Shown here in pieces: positions 16,955 to 25,723 of a stretch of DNA of 64,000 nucleotides. Source of the stretch: Streptomyces luteogriseus. Its GTDB lineage: Bacteria; Actinomycetota; Actinomycetes; Streptomycetales; Streptomycetaceae. Location: assembly GCF_014205055.1 (NCBI RefSeq), contig NZ_JACHMS010000001.1, positions 5,704,001 to 5,768,000 on the forward strand. Reading direction: 5' to 3'. The notes beneath the pieces were generated by a model. It had not been told where the DNA came from. It made no database searches and was given only the letters and a program-made list of their open reading frames with translations. Position numbers and translations under genes: made by a program. The first letter of the stretch is position 1. The number at the start of each line of letters is the position of its first letter.

Positions 16955-17986
16955 TCAGGTCAGACAGTGCGCGAGCGGCTCCCCGCGCACCCAGCGGCCC
17001 ACCTCTTGGGCGGCGATCCGGGCGGCCTTCTCCGCGACCGCACGCGACGCCCCGCCCAGGTGGGGGGTGAGGACCACGCGGTCGGCCAGCCCCAGCAGCC
17101 GGGACTCCGCCGGCAGCGGCTCCCGCTCGTAGGTGTCCAGAGCCGCCGCCGACAGCCGCCCGCTCTCCAGCGCGTCACACAGCGCGCCCTCGTCCAGCAG
17201 CGGGCCCCGGGCCACGTTCACCACCACCGCGCCGGACGGCAGCAGCCCCAGCTCCCGGGCGCCGATCAGGCCCCGCGTCTCGGGCGTGAGCCGGGCGTGC
17301 AGGGTGATCACCTGGGAGCGGCGCAGGAGGTCGTCGAGGGAGGCCACCCGCAGGCCGTGGATCTCGCCGTGCACATACGGGTCGTGGACCATCACCCGGG
17401 CCCCGAACGCGCACAGCACCCGCGCGACCCGGCTGCCGACGGCCCCGTACCCGACCAGACCGACGGGCAGGTCCTCCAGCTCAAGACCGCTCCGCTCGTA
17501 GGTGTAGTACGTCGCGCCCTCCCAGCTGCCCTGCCGGGCGAGCGGGTCGTGGGCCTGGGGGATGCGGCGCAGGGCGGCCAGCATCATCCCCACGGTGAAC
17601 TCGGCGGTGGCGGCGGCGTTGCGGCCCGGCGCGAAGCACACCCGCACGTCGTGGTCCCTGGCCGCGTCCAGGTTGACGTTGACCGGCCCGCCCCGGCAGA
17701 CCACGACCAGCCTCAGATCCGGGCAGGCGGCGAGGACCTTCTCCGTCACCGGTCCCATCTGCGTGACCAGGACCTCCGCCCCGGCCAGCGCCTCGATCAC
17801 CGCGTCCTCGGCGTCGCTGGCCTCCTGCACCTCGGCGACCGGCCCGAACGGCTCCAGCGGCCAGCCCAGTTCCAGCTCTCGGACGTCCGCCCGCCCCACC
17901 TCGTGCTCCACCGCCCGCGCGATCAGCGACGGCAGGACGAAGTGGTCACCGGCGGCCACGACACGCACGCTGTTTCCGTCAGTCAT
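16955..17986 (-). CDS. D-isomer-specific 2-hydroxyacid dehydrogenase
   Basis: A 343-residue NAD(P)-dependent enzyme of the phosphoglycerate/glyoxylate reductase group. The nucleotide motif GLVGYGAVGSRVARVL is followed by the Arg-containing VVNVARGPLLDEGAL, and the catalytic His lies in LTPHLGGASR. The start codon overlaps the stop of the ATPase gene upstream (ATGA at 17986-17983). Its place between an importer and an FGGY kinase suggests oxidation of an imported hydroxyacid or reduction of a keto acid in the same catabolic route. Confidence 0.87.
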   Translation of the reverse strand: MTDGNSVRVVAAGDHFVLPSLIARAVEHEVGRADVRELELGWPLEPFGPVAEVQEASDAEDAVIEALAGAEVLVTQMGPVTEKVLAACPDLRLVVVCRGGPVNVNLDAARDHDVRVCFAPGRNAAATAEFTVGMMLAALRRIPQAHDPLARQGSWEGATYYTYERSGLELEDLPVGLVGYGAVGSRVARVLCAFGARVMVHDPYVHGEIHGLRVASLDDLLRRSQVITLHARLTPETRGLIGARELGLLPSGAVVVNVARGPLLDEGALCDALESGRLSAAALDTYEREPLPAESRLLGLADRVVLTPHLGGASRAVAEKAARIAAQEVGRWVRGEPLAHCLT

Positions 17987-19077
17987 CGCAGTGAGGCTCC
18001 TGTCTCGGCGTCGAAGACATGGGTGTGCCGGGGGTCGGCGGCGACCCGGACCCGCTCGTCGTGGGCGAGCCGCACCTCGGGATCCGTGAGGACGACCAGA
18101 TGCCGTTCGACACCGTCCAGGGCGAGGGTCGCCAGGCCCGACTCCAGCAGCGGTTCGTGGGCGACGACCCGGGCGGGCAGGCCGCCTTCGGCGGTGAGCC
18201 GGACGTCCTCGGGGCGGATCCCGACCACCACCTCACGGCCCTCGTCCACCGGCACGGGCAGGGCGAGGCGCACCGCGTCGGAGAGCCGTGCGTGGCCGTC
18301 GCCGGCGATGCCGGGCAGCAGGGTGATCGCCGGTTCGCCGACGAAGTCCGCGACGAACACGTTGGCCGGACTGTCGTAGATCTCATAGGGCGTGCCGAGC
18401 TGCTGGATGACGCCGTCCTTCATCACGGCGATCCGGTCGGCGAGGGAGAGGGCCTCCTCCTGGTCGTGGGTGACGAGGATGGTGGTGTGGCCCAAGTCCT
18501 TCTGGATGCGCTTGAGTTCCCGTCGGGTGGAGTCGCGCTGGGCCGCGTCCAGGTGGGAGAGGGGCTCGTCGAGGAGCAGGACGTCGGGTTCGCGGATCAG
18601 GGCGCGGGCCAGGGAGACGCGCTGCTTCTGGCCGCTGGAGAGGCCGGCCGGGCGGGCGCCGAGGAGGCCGGTCAGGCCGACCCGCTCGGCGATGTCCTTC
18701 ACCTTGCGCTCGACATCGTTCCTGGAACCGCGGGCGGCCCCGCGCCGGGCCTTCAGCCCGAACGCCAGGTTCTCCGCGACCGACAGCGGCGGATACAGCG
18801 CGTAGTTCTCGAACGCGACCCCGATGTTCCGCTGCTGGGCGGGCCGTTCGACGACCGACGCCCCGCCGACCAGGATGTCCCCGCCGGTGACGGACTCCAG
18901 CCCGGCGATCATCCGTAACGTGGTCGACTTGCCGCATCCGGACGGCCCGAGCAGCCCGAGCAGCTCCCCGGACCGCAGGGTCAGGTCGATCCCGCGGACG
19001 GCGTCCACGGAAGGCCGCCCACGTGACCGGTAGGTCTTTCGCAGTTCACGTAGCTCCAGTCCCGTTCCGCTCGTCAT
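17983..19077 (-). CDS. ABC importer ATP-binding protein (second ATPase of polyol importer)
   Basis: A 364-residue MalK/UgpC-type ATPase. It has Walker A GPSGCGKST, signature LSSGQKQRVSL, Walker B LLLDEPLSHLDA, an H-loop VTHDQEE and a C-terminal regulatory TOBE-type domain. The Q-loop reads FENYALYPP, with Glu in place of the usual Gln. ATG 19077 (MTSGTGLEL) is preferred because it begins just before the conserved nucleotide-binding fold; it overlaps the DeoR gene by 32 bases. Together with the other ATPase it probably forms a heterodimer energising the two permeases. Confidence 0.88.
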   Translation of the reverse strand: MTSGTGLELRELRKTYRSRGRPSVDAVRGIDLTLRSGELLGLLGPSGCGKSTTLRMIAGLESVTGGDILVGGASVVERPAQQRNIGVAFENYALYPPLSVAENLAFGLKARRGAARGSRNDVERKVKDIAERVGLTGLLGARPAGLSSGQKQRVSLARALIREPDVLLLDEPLSHLDAAQRDSTRRELKRIQKDLGHTTILVTHDQEEALSLADRIAVMKDGVIQQLGTPYEIYDSPANVFVADFVGEPAITLLPGIAGDGHARLSDAVRLALPVPVDEGREVVVGIRPEDVRLTAEGGLPARVVAHEPLLESGLATLALDGVERHLVVLTDPEVRLAHDERVRVAADPRHTHVFDAETGASLR

Positions 19078-19882
19078 GGCCGCCCTTCGTCGCGCAAACC
19101 TCGTAACGGACCTTGTGCTCATCCAGATCCCGCAGTGCCTCCGGCGACGCCCCGTCGTCCACGAGAAGCGTGTCGAAGCGGGACAGCGGGACGACCCGGT
19201 GCAGGGCGACCCGGCCGAGCTTGGTGTGGTCGATCAGCAGGACGTTCCGCGCCGCCGCGTCGAGCATCGCCCGCTTCACCGACACGATGTGCTGCTCCTG
19301 GTGGTAGGCGTAACCCCCGTGCACGGCCGACGTCGACGCGAAGCACACGTCCACCCGGAGCTGCTGGACGGCCTCCACGCACGACACTCCGAGGAACGAG
19401 GAGTGCAGCGGGTCGTAGTCGCCGCCCAGCGCCATCAGATGGATGCCGCGCTGGTCGGACAGGAGGTTGATGGCCTCCAGGAAGTTGGTGACGACCGTCA
19501 GCGGCGTGACCTCGGCCGTGCGCAGCCGTCTGGCTATCTCCAGGGTGGACGTGGAGTCGTCCAGCAGGATCGCCATCCCGGGCTCGACCATCCGCAGCGC
19601 GTGCTCGGCGACGGCCGCCTTCTCGGCGCGCATGCTCTTCAGCCGGTACTGCACGTTCGACTCGAAGACCCCTGACGGCTGCGCGGTCACCCCGCCCCGA
19701 AACTTCCGTACGATGCCCTGCCGTTCGAGCTCGTCGAGATCCCGGTGGATGGTCATCAGGCTCACCCCGAACCGCTCGGCGAGCTCCGCCGCCGTGGCCG
19801 AGCCGTCGGCCAGCACCTGCTCGGCCATGGCCGCCTGCCGCGCCGCGGGCCCCTGCTGTCCACCACTGCTGTTGCTGCTCAT
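19046..19882 (-). CDS. DeoR-family transcriptional regulator
   Basis: A 278-residue regulator. The N-terminal helix-turn-helix is clear (AAELAERFGVSLMTIHRDLDEL), as is the DeoR wing with RKFRGGV. The C-terminal sugar-phosphate sensor domain follows (DDSTSTLEIARRL, then NVLLIDHTKLGR). Such proteins usually repress catabolic operons and are released by a phosphorylated sugar. It is embedded in the operon between the two ATPase genes (ATGA overlap with the upstream ATPase). The palindrome at 24117-24143 in front of the operon is the natural candidate operator. Confidence 0.9.
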   Translation of the reverse strand: MSSNSSGGQQGPAARQAAMAEQVLADGSATAAELAERFGVSLMTIHRDLDELERQGIVRKFRGGVTAQPSGVFESNVQYRLKSMRAEKAAVAEHALRMVEPGMAILLDDSTSTLEIARRLRTAEVTPLTVVTNFLEAINLLSDQRGIHLMALGGDYDPLHSSFLGVSCVEAVQQLRVDVCFASTSAVHGGYAYHQEQHIVSVKRAMLDAAARNVLLIDHTKLGRVALHRVVPLSRFDTLLVDDGASPEALRDLDEHKVRYEVCATKGGHDERNGTGAT

Positions 19883-20967
19883 GGCTGTGTCTCTATCCGT
19901 CGTCCCGGTCGCTCCGGCCGGTCGGCCTCGAACAGCAGCAGGTTCTCAGGCCGGACCACGAGCCGTACCGGATCGTCCGCACGAAGGCGCGCCGCGTCGG
20001 CCCTGGGGGCCACCAGCGACACCCGCTGCTCCCCGGACCCGAGCCGCACGGTGACCTCCACGGACCGGCCGAGCACCTCGGTGACGTACACGGTCCCGGT
20101 CAGTTCGTGGCCCTCGCCGTGCAGGGCGAGGTCCCGGGGGCGCAGACCGACCAGGACGTCCGTGCCCGGTGCGGCCTGTGACCGGACCGGCAGTTCCACC
20201 CCGCCGTCCGAGCGCACGCCGTGCTCCGTCACCACTCCCGGCAGCAGGTTGATCCGGGGCCGGCCGAAGGCCCGCGCGACCTCGGTGTCATGGGGCCGGT
20301 ACCAGATCTCCTCCCGGGTGCCGGTCTGCACGATCCGCCCCTCCCGGATGACCCCGATCCGGTCACCGAGCGCGAGCGCCTCGACCGAGTCGTGGGTGAC
20401 GTAGAGGGTGGTGGTGTGCTGCACGGCCCCGATCGCCTTCAGTTCGGCCCGCATCTGCTGGCGGAGCTTGGCGTCGAGGTGGGAGAGCGGCTCGTCGAGG
20501 AGGAAGGCCCGGGCGGGGCGGACCAGCACCCGGCCGAGGGCGACCCGCTGCCGCTGGCCGTTGGACAACTGGCCCACGGGCCGGTCCAGCAGCCCGGAGA
20601 TGCCGAGCAGCTCGGCGATCGCGCCGATCCGCTGCCGGGCCTCGGCGGCGGGCAGCCGGTGCCGGGGCGAGCGCAGCGGCGAGGCGAGGTTGTCGTAGGC
20701 CGAGCGGTGCGGGTAGAGGGCGTAGCTCTCGAAGCACATCGCCACGCCCCGGTCGTACGGCTCGACCCCCCGCATGTCCTCGCCGTCGAGCACGACCGTG
20801 CCGGAGTCGGGCTGTTCGAGCCCGGCGACGGTTTTCAGGGTCGTGGTCTTACCGGCGCCCGAGGGGCCCAGCAGGCAGAAGAACTCGCCCTCCCGCACCT
20901 CCAGTTCGAGCTCGTCGAGCGCGAGTGTCCTCCCGTACGCCTTGCGTATCCCGCTCAGCCGGATCAA
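19879..20967 (-). CDS. ABC importer ATP-binding protein (first ATPase of polyol importer)
   Basis: A 362-residue MalK-type ATPase. It has Walker A GPSGAGKT, signature LSNGQRQRVAL, Walker B FLLDEPLSHLDA, an H-loop YVTHDSVEA and a C-terminal TOBE domain. The Q-loop again has Glu (CFESYALYPH). Translation probably starts at TTG 20967, which overlaps the stop of the permease gene as TTGA; no in-frame ATG or GTG lies near. The two ATPases of this operon differ clearly from each other, recalling the heteromeric glycerol importer GlpS/GlpT rather than the MalK homodimer. Confidence 0.87.
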   Translation of the reverse strand: MIRLSGIRKAYGRTLALDELELEVREGEFFCLLGPSGAGKTTTLKTVAGLEQPDSGTVVLDGEDMRGVEPYDRGVAMCFESYALYPHRSAYDNLASPLRSPRHRLPAAEARQRIGAIAELLGISGLLDRPVGQLSNGQRQRVALGRVLVRPARAFLLDEPLSHLDAKLRQQMRAELKAIGAVQHTTTLYVTHDSVEALALGDRIGVIREGRIVQTGTREEIWYRPHDTEVARAFGRPRINLLPGVVTEHGVRSDGGVELPVRSQAAPGTDVLVGLRPRDLALHGEGHELTGTVYVTEVLGRSVEVTVRLGSGEQRVSLVAPRADAARLRADDPVRLVVRPENLLLFEADRPERPGRRIETQP

Positions 20968-21788
20968 GACTTCACCGCCCCGAACGACAGGCCGCGCACC
21001 AGATACCGCTGGATCGTCAGCGCCAGCAGCAGCGGCGGTACGACGGAGATCAGCGCGGCGGCGGCCGTGAGGTTGTACTTGGGCCGGTCCCCGCCGAGGA
21101 AGGACAGGGCGCCCACGGTCACCGTCTGGGCCTCGTTGGAGGTGAGGATCAGCGGGAAGACGAAGTTGTTCCAGGCGAAGATGAACGCCAGCAGTGACAC
21201 GGCCGCGATGCCCGGCTTGACCAGCGGGAGCGCCACCCTGAAGAACGCCTGCTTGCGGGTGTAGCCGTCCAGCAGGGCGGCCTGCTCCAGCTCCGGTGTG
21301 AGATCGGCGAAGTAGGACCGCATGATCCACACGATCAGCGGCAGCGTGACGAGTTGCAGCACCCACACCATGCCGACGTACGTGTCGAAGAGACCGAGCT
21401 TCTGGTACAGCACGAACAGCGGGATGATGACGGTGAGTTCGGGTGCGAAGCGGAACGACAGCAGCGTGAACATCAGGTTCTCCGAGCCCTTGAACCGCCA
21501 CCGCGCCGAGGCGTACGCCGCCGGCAGTCCCACGACCAGGGACAGCACGACCGCCCCCACCGACACCACCAGGCTGTTGACGAAGAACCGCACGAACGGG
21601 ATGCCCTCGCTGTCGCCGAGGACCGTCCGGTAGCCGTCGAGGGTGGGGGAGAAGGAGAAGTAGGTGGAGAAGAGCTGGTCGGCCGGCTTCAGCGAAAGGA
21701 TCACCATCCAGGCGATCGGGAACAGCGCGAAGACGAAGTAGAGGACGAGGGCCGCGTCGCACAGCCATCCCACCAGGCGCTTTTTCAT
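20964..21788 (-). CDS. ABC sugar/polyol permease, MalG type
   Basis: A 274-residue inner-membrane permease with six predicted helices. The binding-protein-dependent transport (EAA) loop is visible at EQAALLDGYTRKQAFFRVALPLVKPG. ATG 21788 (MKKRLVGWL) overlaps the TGA of the MalF-type gene by four bases. It pairs with that protein to form the channel. Confidence 0.9.
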   Translation of the reverse strand: MKKRLVGWLCDAALVLYFVFALFPIAWMVILSLKPADQLFSTYFSFSPTLDGYRTVLGDSEGIPFVRFFVNSLVVSVGAVVLSLVVGLPAAYASARWRFKGSENLMFTLLSFRFAPELTVIIPLFVLYQKLGLFDTYVGMVWVLQLVTLPLIVWIMRSYFADLTPELEQAALLDGYTRKQAFFRVALPLVKPGIAAVSLLAFIFAWNNFVFPLILTSNEAQTVTVGALSFLGGDRPKYNLTAAAALISVVPPLLLALTIQRYLVRGLSFGAVKS

Positions 21789-22669
21789 GTGGTGACCTCC
21801 GCGGCCTTCCGCTGGATCTTCCCCAGGTGTTTCACCAGCACCATGGCGGCCAGGTAGACCACGGCCCACAGGACGATCGTGTAGGAGATCCCGAAGGAGT
21901 AGCGCTGGAAGCGGATGGCTTCCAGGTAGGCCCGGATCTGGAGTACGACGGTCGAGTCACCCGGCCCGCCCTCCGTGAGCGCGTAGATGATGTCGAACAC
22001 CTTCAGCGAGTCCATGAACCGGAAGATCACCGCGACCAGGACGTACGGCCACAGCATCGGCAGGGTCAGGCGCCGGAAGGTGTACCACCACCCCGCGCCG
22101 TCCACGGCCGCCGCCTCGAACGGGGAGGTGGGCAGCGACCGCAGACCGGCGAGGGCGAGGATCGCCACGAACGGGGTGTAGACCCAGACGTCCACGGCGA
22201 TCGACGACAGCAGCGCGCCCGTCGGGGTGTCGGTCCACTGCACCCCGCCCAGCCCGAAGGGCTTGAGCAGGTGGTTGACCACCCCGACCGACGGCTGGAG
22301 CATCAGCTTCCAGATGATCGCCGCGATCACCGGGGCGATCATCAGCGGCAGGATCAGGATCTTCTCCAGCACCCGGCCCAGCAGGGACGAGCGGTACAGG
22401 AGCAGGGCGACGGCCACGCCGAGCACGGTCTCGGTGAGGGCCGCCCCGACCGCGTACAGCACCGTCACCCACGCCGAGTTCCAGAACGCCTCCTGGGTGA
22501 AGACGGCTCTGTAGTTCTCGAACCGCACCATGTCCGGCTGCGGTTTGCTCGCCGAGAAGTCGAACAGCGTGTAGTACAGCCCGAGCCCGAAGGGGTAGAG
22601 GATCCCGCAGGTCAGCAGCAGTGCCGGGACGATCAGGAGGTACGGGCGCAGGGTGAGCCGCCACCCCAT
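21785..22669 (-). CDS. ABC sugar/polyol permease, MalF type
   Basis: A 294-residue permease with six membrane segments starting LTLRPYLLIVPALLLTCGIL. The EAA loop reads FEAAAVDGAGWWYTFRRLTLPMLWP, the site contacting an ATPase. Its start lies three bases after the binding-protein stop codon, so the two are translationally linked. Confidence 0.9.
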   Translation of the reverse strand: MGWRLTLRPYLLIVPALLLTCGILYPFGLGLYYTLFDFSASKPQPDMVRFENYRAVFTQEAFWNSAWVTVLYAVGAALTETVLGVAVALLLYRSSLLGRVLEKILILPLMIAPVIAAIIWKLMLQPSVGVVNHLLKPFGLGGVQWTDTPTGALLSSIAVDVWVYTPFVAILALAGLRSLPTSPFEAAAVDGAGWWYTFRRLTLPMLWPYVLVAVIFRFMDSLKVFDIIYALTEGGPGDSTVVLQIRAYLEAIRFQRYSFGISYTIVLWAVVYLAAMVLVKHLGKIQRKAAEVTT

Positions 22670-22672
22670 CGG

Positions 22673-24094
22673 CTAGCCCACCTTGCCGGCGAGGTCGTCC
22701 GCCAGCCCGTCCAGGACCGACTGCGCGCCCTTGCCGCCGTAGATCTCCTGGAGGGCCGCCGCCCAGCTGGTCGTCGCGTCGAAGAACTGCGCCTGCGGGG
22801 TGAACTGGATCTTCGTCTGGTCGACGACCGTCTCGAAGGTCTCCAGGAAACCCGGCAGATGCCGCATCTTGTCCTTGTAGGCGGCGTCGTCGGCGACGGA
22901 CTTGCGCACCGGGTCGATGTGGTTGTGGGCGATCGCGCTCCTGCGCAGGTGGTCCTTGCCGGTCGCCCACTGCAGGAACAGCCAACTGGCGCTCTTCTTC
23001 TTGCTCTTGGCGTTCATCCCGAGCGACCAGATCCACATGTTGGTGGCGAGCGACCCGCCGGGCCCCTTCGGCCCCGGGTGGAAGGCGATCTTCCCGGAGG
23101 CGGGGCTGGCGCCCTTCACCGCCTGGAAGTAGGCGGCCGTGTCGGCGTCGAACAGCATCCCGGCCTTCTTCGCGCCCAGGTCGCTGGAGCACTGGTACCA
23201 GGTGTACGACGTCCAGGACGGCGGCCCGCCCCGCTTGACCATGCGGGCCCAGTCCTCGGTGAAGGCGACGGCCTCGGGGCTGTTCATGGCGGGGGTGAGC
23301 TTCCCGCCGTCGACCGTGAAGTCCTTCAGCCCGTTGCGGGCGTACATCGTCATGAAGCCCGGGTGGATGGTGGCCCAGCTCCTGGACCCGCGTACGGCTA
23401 TCCCGTACATCCCGTCGAAGCCGGCGCCCGGCGCCTTGCGCTTGATGGTGCCGGCGAGTTCGGTCAGTTCGTCGAACGTCTCGGCCGGCTTCACGCCGAG
23501 CTTCTTGAACAGTTCGGTGTTGTAGGCGACGACGTTGGTCTCCCAGCCCCACGGCAGCGCGTACTGCCCGCCCTGCCCGAGCGGCGCGCCCGCCTTGAGA
23601 GACCACTGGTCGGCCTGGAGCAGGTTCGGGAAGAAGTCCGCCTGGTCCCATTCGGCGCCCGTCGCCGAGGAGTTGCGCATCCAGGGGCCCAGGTCCTCCA
23701 GCCAGTTCGGCGGGCCGTACTGCCACACCATGTACGCGCCGAGCATGAAGACGTCGTAGGAGGCACGCCCGCTGGACAGGTCCACGGTGAGCTTGTCGAA
23801 GTAGTTGTCCTCGGGGAAGACGTCGTACTCGACCTTGATGCCGGTCTTCTCGGTGAACGACTTCAGGTCGGCGATGAGGGCGTCCGTGTACGGGTGCTTG
23901 TTGAGCAGGGCCTTGACGGTGGTGCCCTTCTCCCGCTTCCAGTCGAAGGAACCGGTGACGTCGTCCGCCGCGGACCCGTCGCTCTTGTCGTCGTTGCCGC
24001 CGAAACCGGCGCCGCAGGCCGTGAGCAGCGGGGCCGCGGCCGCCCCGGCGGCGAGGGCGAGGAAGCGCCGGCGGTCGTGCACGTGCGTGTCCAT
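22673..24094 (-). CDS. Lipoprotein solute-binding protein of the polyol/sugar importer
   Basis: A 473-residue extracellular binding protein (family 1 type). The N-terminus combines a twin-arginine motif (DRRRFLALAAGAAAAPLL) with the lipobox LTAC, so it is likely Tat-exported and lipid-anchored. The mature protein has an acidic DDKSDGSAADD linker and the usual two-lobe composition (for example FTEKTGIKVEYDVFPEDNYFDKL). ATG 24094 follows GGAGG. First gene of the long leftward operon; the palindromic region at 24117-24143 lies 23 bases upstream. Confidence 0.9.
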   Translation of the reverse strand: MDTHVHDRRRFLALAAGAAAAPLLTACGAGFGGNDDKSDGSAADDVTGSFDWKREKGTTVKALLNKHPYTDALIADLKSFTEKTGIKVEYDVFPEDNYFDKLTVDLSSGRASYDVFMLGAYMVWQYGPPNWLEDLGPWMRNSSATGAEWDQADFFPNLLQADQWSLKAGAPLGQGGQYALPWGWETNVVAYNTELFKKLGVKPAETFDELTELAGTIKRKAPGAGFDGMYGIAVRGSRSWATIHPGFMTMYARNGLKDFTVDGGKLTPAMNSPEAVAFTEDWARMVKRGGPPSWTSYTWYQCSSDLGAKKAGMLFDADTAAYFQAVKGASPASGKIAFHPGPKGPGGSLATNMWIWSLGMNAKSKKKSASWLFLQWATGKDHLRRSAIAHNHIDPVRKSVADDAAYKDKMRHLPGFLETFETVVDQTKIQFTPQAQFFDATTSWAAALQEIYGGKGAQSVLDGLADDLAGKVG

Positions 24095-24116
24095 CCGTAC
24101 CTCCGCGTGGAGCCTG

Positions 24117-24143
24117 GTTAACACGTCGAGTCGACTCGTTAAC
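24117..24143. promoter_or_regulatory. Palindromic operator candidate between divergent polyol transcripts
   Basis: Two GTTAAC hexamers (24117-24122 and 24138-24143) bracket a perfect 12-bp palindrome, CGAGTCGACTCG (24127-24138). The element lies between the binding-protein gene (leftward) and the kinase gene (rightward), so one bound regulator could control both. The DeoR-family protein of the operon is the likely ligand-responsive factor; this is inference. Confidence 0.6.
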
Positions 24144-24250
24144 AGAGGGTGGAACGGCTGAAGTTGGGCGTCAATCCCTCGCGCACGGGAAAATATCGGT
24201 GCACAGTGAGAAGTTCACAGATCCGGCTGCGACGGCACGGGAGGTTCCGG

Positions 24251-25723
24251 ATGGTGGACGAGGGTGCGGGCTGGCTGGGTATCGACCTCGGCACGCAGAG
24301 CGTGCGCGTGCTGCTCGTCACCGCCGACGGCCAGGTCCTCGGCAGCGGCTCGGCCCCGCTGACGGGCCGGCGGGACGGGGTGCGGCACGAGCAGGACCCG
24401 CTGCGGTGGTGGGCGGCGCTGTGCACGGCGTCCCGGGCGGCCCTCGGCTCCGCGCCCCCGGGCCTGCCGGTCGGCGGCCTCGCGGTGTGCGGCACGTCCG
24501 GCACGGTCCTGCTGACCGACGGCTCCGGCCGCCCGGTGAGCCCCGCGCTGATGTACGACGACGGTCGGGCGAAGACCGAAGCCGCGCGGGCCCGTGAGGC
24601 GGGGCTCGCCGTCCAGGACACCTGGGCGCTGCCCAAGGCGCTGTGGCTGCTCGGGGAGTACGGCGGCGGCTCGCTGCGCTTGGCACACCAGCCCGACCTG
24701 GTCGTCTCCCGGCTCACGGGCCAGCCGCCCCCGGCCGATTCCAGCCATGCCCTGAAGACGGGCTACGACCTCGACGGCGACCGCTGGCCGCAGGCCGCCC
24801 TGGCCGGACTGGGCGTGCCCGACAGCCTGTTGCCGAGCGTCGTCCGCCCCGGGACGCGCCTCGGCGAGGTCTCCTCGGCCGGCTCCGACGCCACCGGCAT
24901 CCCCGCCGGCACACCGGTGCTCGCCGGCATGACCGACGGCTGCGCGGCCCAGATCGCGTCGGGCGCACTGCGGCCCGGCTCCTGGAACTCCGTGCTCGGC
25001 ACCACGCTCGTGCTGAAGGGCGCCGCCCGCGACCCGGTCCGCGACCCCGCCGGCGTGGTCTACAACCACCGCGCTCCCGACGGCACCTGGCTGCCGGGCG
25101 GGGCGTCGAGCGTCGGGGCCGGGGCGCTCACGGCGCGCTTCCCCGACGCCGATCCGGCCGGCATGGACGCGCGGGCGGCCGCGTACGAGCCGTCCCGCGC
25201 GGTCGCCTACCCGCTGGTGTCACCGGGGGAGCGGTTCCCGTTCCGGGCGCCGGAGGCGACCGCGCTGGTCCTGGGCGACCCCGCGGAGGACGCCGACCTG
25301 TGGGCCGCGCTCCTCCAGGGCGTCGGCTTCGCCGAACGCCTGTGCCTGGACTACCTGCACCACCTCGGCGCTCCCCTCGACGGCCCGCTCACCTTCACGG
25401 GGGGTGGCGCCCGCAGCCCCTACTGGAACCAGCTGCGCGCAGACATCCTGGGCCGCCCGGCCCGCGTCCCCGAGCAGACCGAACCGGCCCTGGGCATGGC
25501 GGCGCTCGCCGCGTACGGGGCGTCGGGGGGCGATGCGCTCGCGGACGTCGCCGAGCGCATGGTCCGCGTCCGGACCCTCGTCGAACCCCGCCCCGGCCGC
25601 ACGGCCGTCTTCGCCGAGCCGTACGCGCGTCTCGTCGACGCCCTGCGGGACCGCGGCTGGCTGCCCGCGCCGGTCGCCGCGCACGCACACAGCCGACTGA
25701 GCCGGGATACTTCCGCATCATGA
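24251..25723 (+). CDS. Second FGGY-family carbohydrate kinase
   Basis: A 490-residue kinase. GWLGIDLGTQSVRVLLVTADG is the first phosphate loop, and the C-terminal motif is FTGGGARSPYWNQLRADILGRP. It differs from the other FGGY kinase at 15507-16931, so the two may act on different substrates or successive intermediates. ATG 24251 follows GGGAGG with six bases between. It diverges from the importer operon and overlaps the next gene by four bases (ATGA at 25720-25723). Confidence 0.88.
   Translation: MVDEGAGWLGIDLGTQSVRVLLVTADGQVLGSGSAPLTGRRDGVRHEQDPLRWWAALCTASRAALGSAPPGLPVGGLAVCGTSGTVLLTDGSGRPVSPALMYDDGRAKTEAARAREAGLAVQDTWALPKALWLLGEYGGGSLRLAHQPDLVVSRLTGQPPPADSSHALKTGYDLDGDRWPQAALAGLGVPDSLLPSVVRPGTRLGEVSSAGSDATGIPAGTPVLAGMTDGCAAQIASGALRPGSWNSVLGTTLVLKGAARDPVRDPAGVVYNHRAPDGTWLPGGASSVGAGALTARFPDADPAGMDARAAAYEPSRAVAYPLVSPGERFPFRAPEATALVLGDPAEDADLWAALLQGVGFAERLCLDYLHHLGAPLDGPLTFTGGGARSPYWNQLRADILGRPARVPEQTEPALGMAALAAYGASGGDALADVAERMVRVRTLVEPRPGRTAVFAEPYARLVDALRDRGWLPAPVAAHAHSRLSRDTSAS

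Noticed and set aside
20967..21768. A longer N-terminal extension of the first polyol ATPase
   Set aside because: That frame upstream of the TTG is the shadow of the permease gene; the conserved ATPase fold begins at the TTG.
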